Shown here one piece after another: positions 62,482-64,000 of a stretch of DNA of 64,000 bases. The notes beneath the pieces were generated by a model. It made no database searches and was not told the DNA's origin. It worked only from the letters and a program-made list of their open reading frames with translations. Each line of letters begins with the position of its first letter. The first letter of the stretch is position 1. Both the position numbers and the translations under genes were made by a program. The DNA comes from Rhodothermaeota bacterium MED-G19 (lineage in GTDB: Bacteria; Bacteroidota; Bacteroidia; Cytophagales; MED-G16), in contig NTKI01000006.1 in the NCBI GenBank assembly GCA_002457315.1, positions 1 to 64,000 on the forward strand. The letters are read 5' to 3'.

Positions 62482-62852
62482 GATGTTGAATCTATTTTAA
62501 ATTTTTCAATTATATAGCTGTTGTTTTTGTTCTTTAATATTAATAAAATCTTGTAAAGATCGCTATTCGAGGAATACTCAGCAAGGATATAAATTATATT
62601 ATTTTCTGAATCCCCCCTATGAATTATATTAAATTTATTTATGTTATTATCATTATAGAAATTGTCTAAAGTTTTTGACTGTTGATATTTATTTCCTTTA
62701 TGTATTTCATTATTAATTATTATCTCACTTTCAGAGTTAAAATATTTTGAAATTTCTTCTCCATTTTTGATTTCTAAACTTAATATTAGGTTGTCAAGAG
62801 GGTCTTGCCCAGCAAAAATTATTATTAATATAAAGACAAAGACTTTAGCCAT
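62478..62852 (-). CDS. DUF4783 family secreted protein
   Basis: This 124-residue protein has a signal peptide (about 1-15, IIIFAG) and a mature NTF2-like region with DUF4783 landmarks: LILSLEIKNGEEISKYFNSESEIIIN, KYQQSKTLDNFY and FNIIHRGDSENNIIYILAEYSS. Bacteroidota encode such proteins in the periplasm, and their role is unknown. It is the first gene of the three-gene run ending in recX and is divergent from gpmI, with a 61-base gap between them. Confidence 0.78.
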   Translation of the reverse strand: MAKVFVFILIIIFAGQDPLDNLILSLEIKNGEEISKYFNSESEIIINNEIHKGNKYQQSKTLDNFYNDNNINKFNIIHRGDSENNIIYILAEYSSNSDLYKILLILKNKNNSYIIEKFKIDSTS

Positions 62853-62913
62853 ACTCGTAAATCTTTTGAAAAATAATACAAATACCTAAAATTCAATAAT
62901 TATTTTTACAAAT

Positions 62914-64000
62914 ATGACTAGAAAGGTAATCCTTGTAATTATGGACGGGTGGGGCATTGGTGATTCCTCTAAAGTATCAGCAGTCCATAAAGCTAAAACT
63001 CCATTTTACGATCAAATTTTAAAAAATTATCCAAACTCTAAGCTCACTGCATCTGAAAATGATGTTGGTCTCCCAAAAGGTCAGATGGGCAATTCAGAAG
63101 TGGGACATATGAATATTGGAGCAGGTAGAGTTGTAGATCAAGATCTAATAAAGCTTAATAAAGCTCTTGAGAACAAAGGAATAAAAAACAAATCGCACTT
63201 TGTTGATGCAGTTAATTACTCTAAAAGTAAAGATAAATCTTTTCATATAATGGGTCTTTTTTCTAAGGGTGGTGTCCATTCTCATTCTAATCACTTATAT
63301 CACATTCTTGAATATTTAAAAAAATCTGAAATTAAAAATATTTATTTGCACCTTTTTACTGATGGCAGAGATTGTAGCCCAAATGAGAGTTATAATGATA
63401 TATCAGAATTGTTAAGATTTATAAAAAACTCTAACATATCATTAGCTTCTTTATCTGGAAGATATTATTCTATGGATAGGGATAACAGGTGGGAAAGGAT
63501 AAAACTATCTTATGATGCAATGGTTAATGGAAATGGTGTGATGTCAGATAATGTACTGTCATCAATTAAAGACTCATATTCTAAAGGGGTTACTGACGAA
63601 TTTATTAAGCCTATTGTGTGTCTTAATAGAGAAGGTAAACCACAAGCATTAATAAGTGAAGATGATGTGTTATTTTCTTTTAATTACAGGTCAGATAGGA
63701 TGAGGCAGATATCAAAAGTTTTGACTCAAAAAGACAACGTAAAATTCAATATGAATAAACTGAATTTGAGATATTTAACAATGACTAATTATAAAAAGGA
63801 ATTTAACAATATTCATGTTCTGTTTAATAAGGAAAATATTAAAAACACACTAGGGGAGGTTTTGTCTAATAACTCAAAAAAACAACTTAGAATTGCTGAG
63901 ACAGAAAAATACCCTCACGTAACTTTTTTCTTTTCAGGAGGAAGAGAGAAAGAGTTTAATTTAGAGCGTCGAATATTATGCAAATCTCCTAATGTAGCTA
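62914..64000 (+). CDS. gpmI: 2,3-bisphosphoglycerate-independent phosphoglycerate mutase, partial
   Basis: The gene starts at an ATG at 62914 and runs off the right edge after about 362 codons; the full protein is normally about 510 residues. It converts 3- to 2-phosphoglycerate in glycolysis and gluconeogenesis. Visible features are the metal-binding start VILVIMDGWGIGD and the catalytic Ser61 in MGNSEVGHMNIGAGRVV. GLFSKGGVHSHSNHLYHIL, HLFTDGRDCSPNES and SGRYYSMDRDNRWERIK follow, and the FNYRSDRMRQI metal site comes near residue 256. The C-terminal metal ligands are outside the window. Confidence 0.97.
   Translation, partial: MTRKVILVIMDGWGIGDSSKVSAVHKAKTPFYDQILKNYPNSKLTASENDVGLPKGQMGNSEVGHMNIGAGRVVDQDLIKLNKALENKGIKNKSHFVDAVNYSKSKDKSFHIMGLFSKGGVHSHSNHLYHILEYLKKSEIKNIYLHLFTDGRDCSPNESYNDISELLRFIKNSNISLASLSGRYYSMDRDNRWERIKLSYDAMVNGNGVMSDNVLSSIKDSYSKGVTDEFIKPIVCLNREGKPQALISEDDVLFSFNYRSDRMRQISKVLTQKDNVKFNMNKLNLRYLTMTNYKKEFNNIHVLFNKENIKNTLGEVLSNNSKKQLRIAETEKYPHVTFFFSGGREKEFNLERRILCKSPNVA

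Overview
The window is a compact, AT-rich (roughly 30% GC by eye) bacterial chromosome segment from a member of the Bacteroidota, most likely a marine Flavobacteriales-type organism. The evidence is a gldKLMN gliding/type IX secretion cluster with a PorP/SprF protein and an SprE/PorW lipoprotein, an ATP synthase operon without the beta and epsilon genes but preceded by bactofilin and AtpZ, families largely confined to Bacteroidota (DUF4199, DUF4271, DUF4783, Lnb/DUF4105), starts without Shine-Dalgarno sequences, and several TAnnTTTG -7 promoter boxes. About 63 genes fill almost all of the sequence. I see no tRNA, rRNA, insertion sequence, phage or CRISPR, and no gene-free stretch above about 135 bases.

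Layout. 1-5.0 kb: the start of a dipeptidyl-peptidase-IV-like gene (cut by the left edge), a small unknown gene, DUF3050-pirin, DUF4199, an ArsC-type phosphatase, an orphan MoxR ATPase and an unknown secreted protein. 5.0-11.4 kb: a TIGR01777 epimerase and uvrA, then heme genes (hemW, DUF4271, hemD). 11.4-16.9 kb: PorP/SprF and gldK-gldL-gldM-gldN. 16.9-23.5 kb, minus strand: sprE, a class A penicillin-binding protein and uvrC. 23.5-30.1 kb: an M23 peptidase and bactofilin leading into atpZ, a small membrane gene and atpBEFHAG. 30.1-35.2 kb: a GNAT protein, a sodium-pumping decarboxylase (oadG-oadA-oadB) and a LOG-family hydrolase. 35.2-45.0 kb: a Kef-type antiporter, glyS, an RND exporter, ileS and lspA. 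45.0-51.1 kb: DUF721 and recF, pdhA, a TPR protein, ribH, an NhaD antiporter and anmK. 51.2-59.3 kb: an envelope operon (outer-membrane barrel, TPR protein, membrane coiled-coil protein, LptC, a 45-residue microprotein, a CNNM/CorC protein and a PpiD/SurA-like foldase). 59.3-64 kb: DUF493, a pterin dehydratase, rsmI, an Lnb-like protein, recX, a YcxB-like protein, DUF4783 and the first two thirds of gpmI.

Together the genes describe an aerobic or microaerobic Gram-negative that builds a type IX secretion motor, makes heme, and probably runs a sodium circuit (OadGAB and NhaD) beside a proton-type ATP synthase. Most of the content is housekeeping. The points most worth following up are an IleRS with a swapped GxHH signature, the unrecognised coiled-coil protein and 45-residue microprotein inside the LptC operon, the head-to-head overlap of hemW and DUF4271, the divergent OadA active-site motifs, and the near-zero spacing at all ten convergent gene pairs. 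I found no clearly unprecedented multi-gene system.
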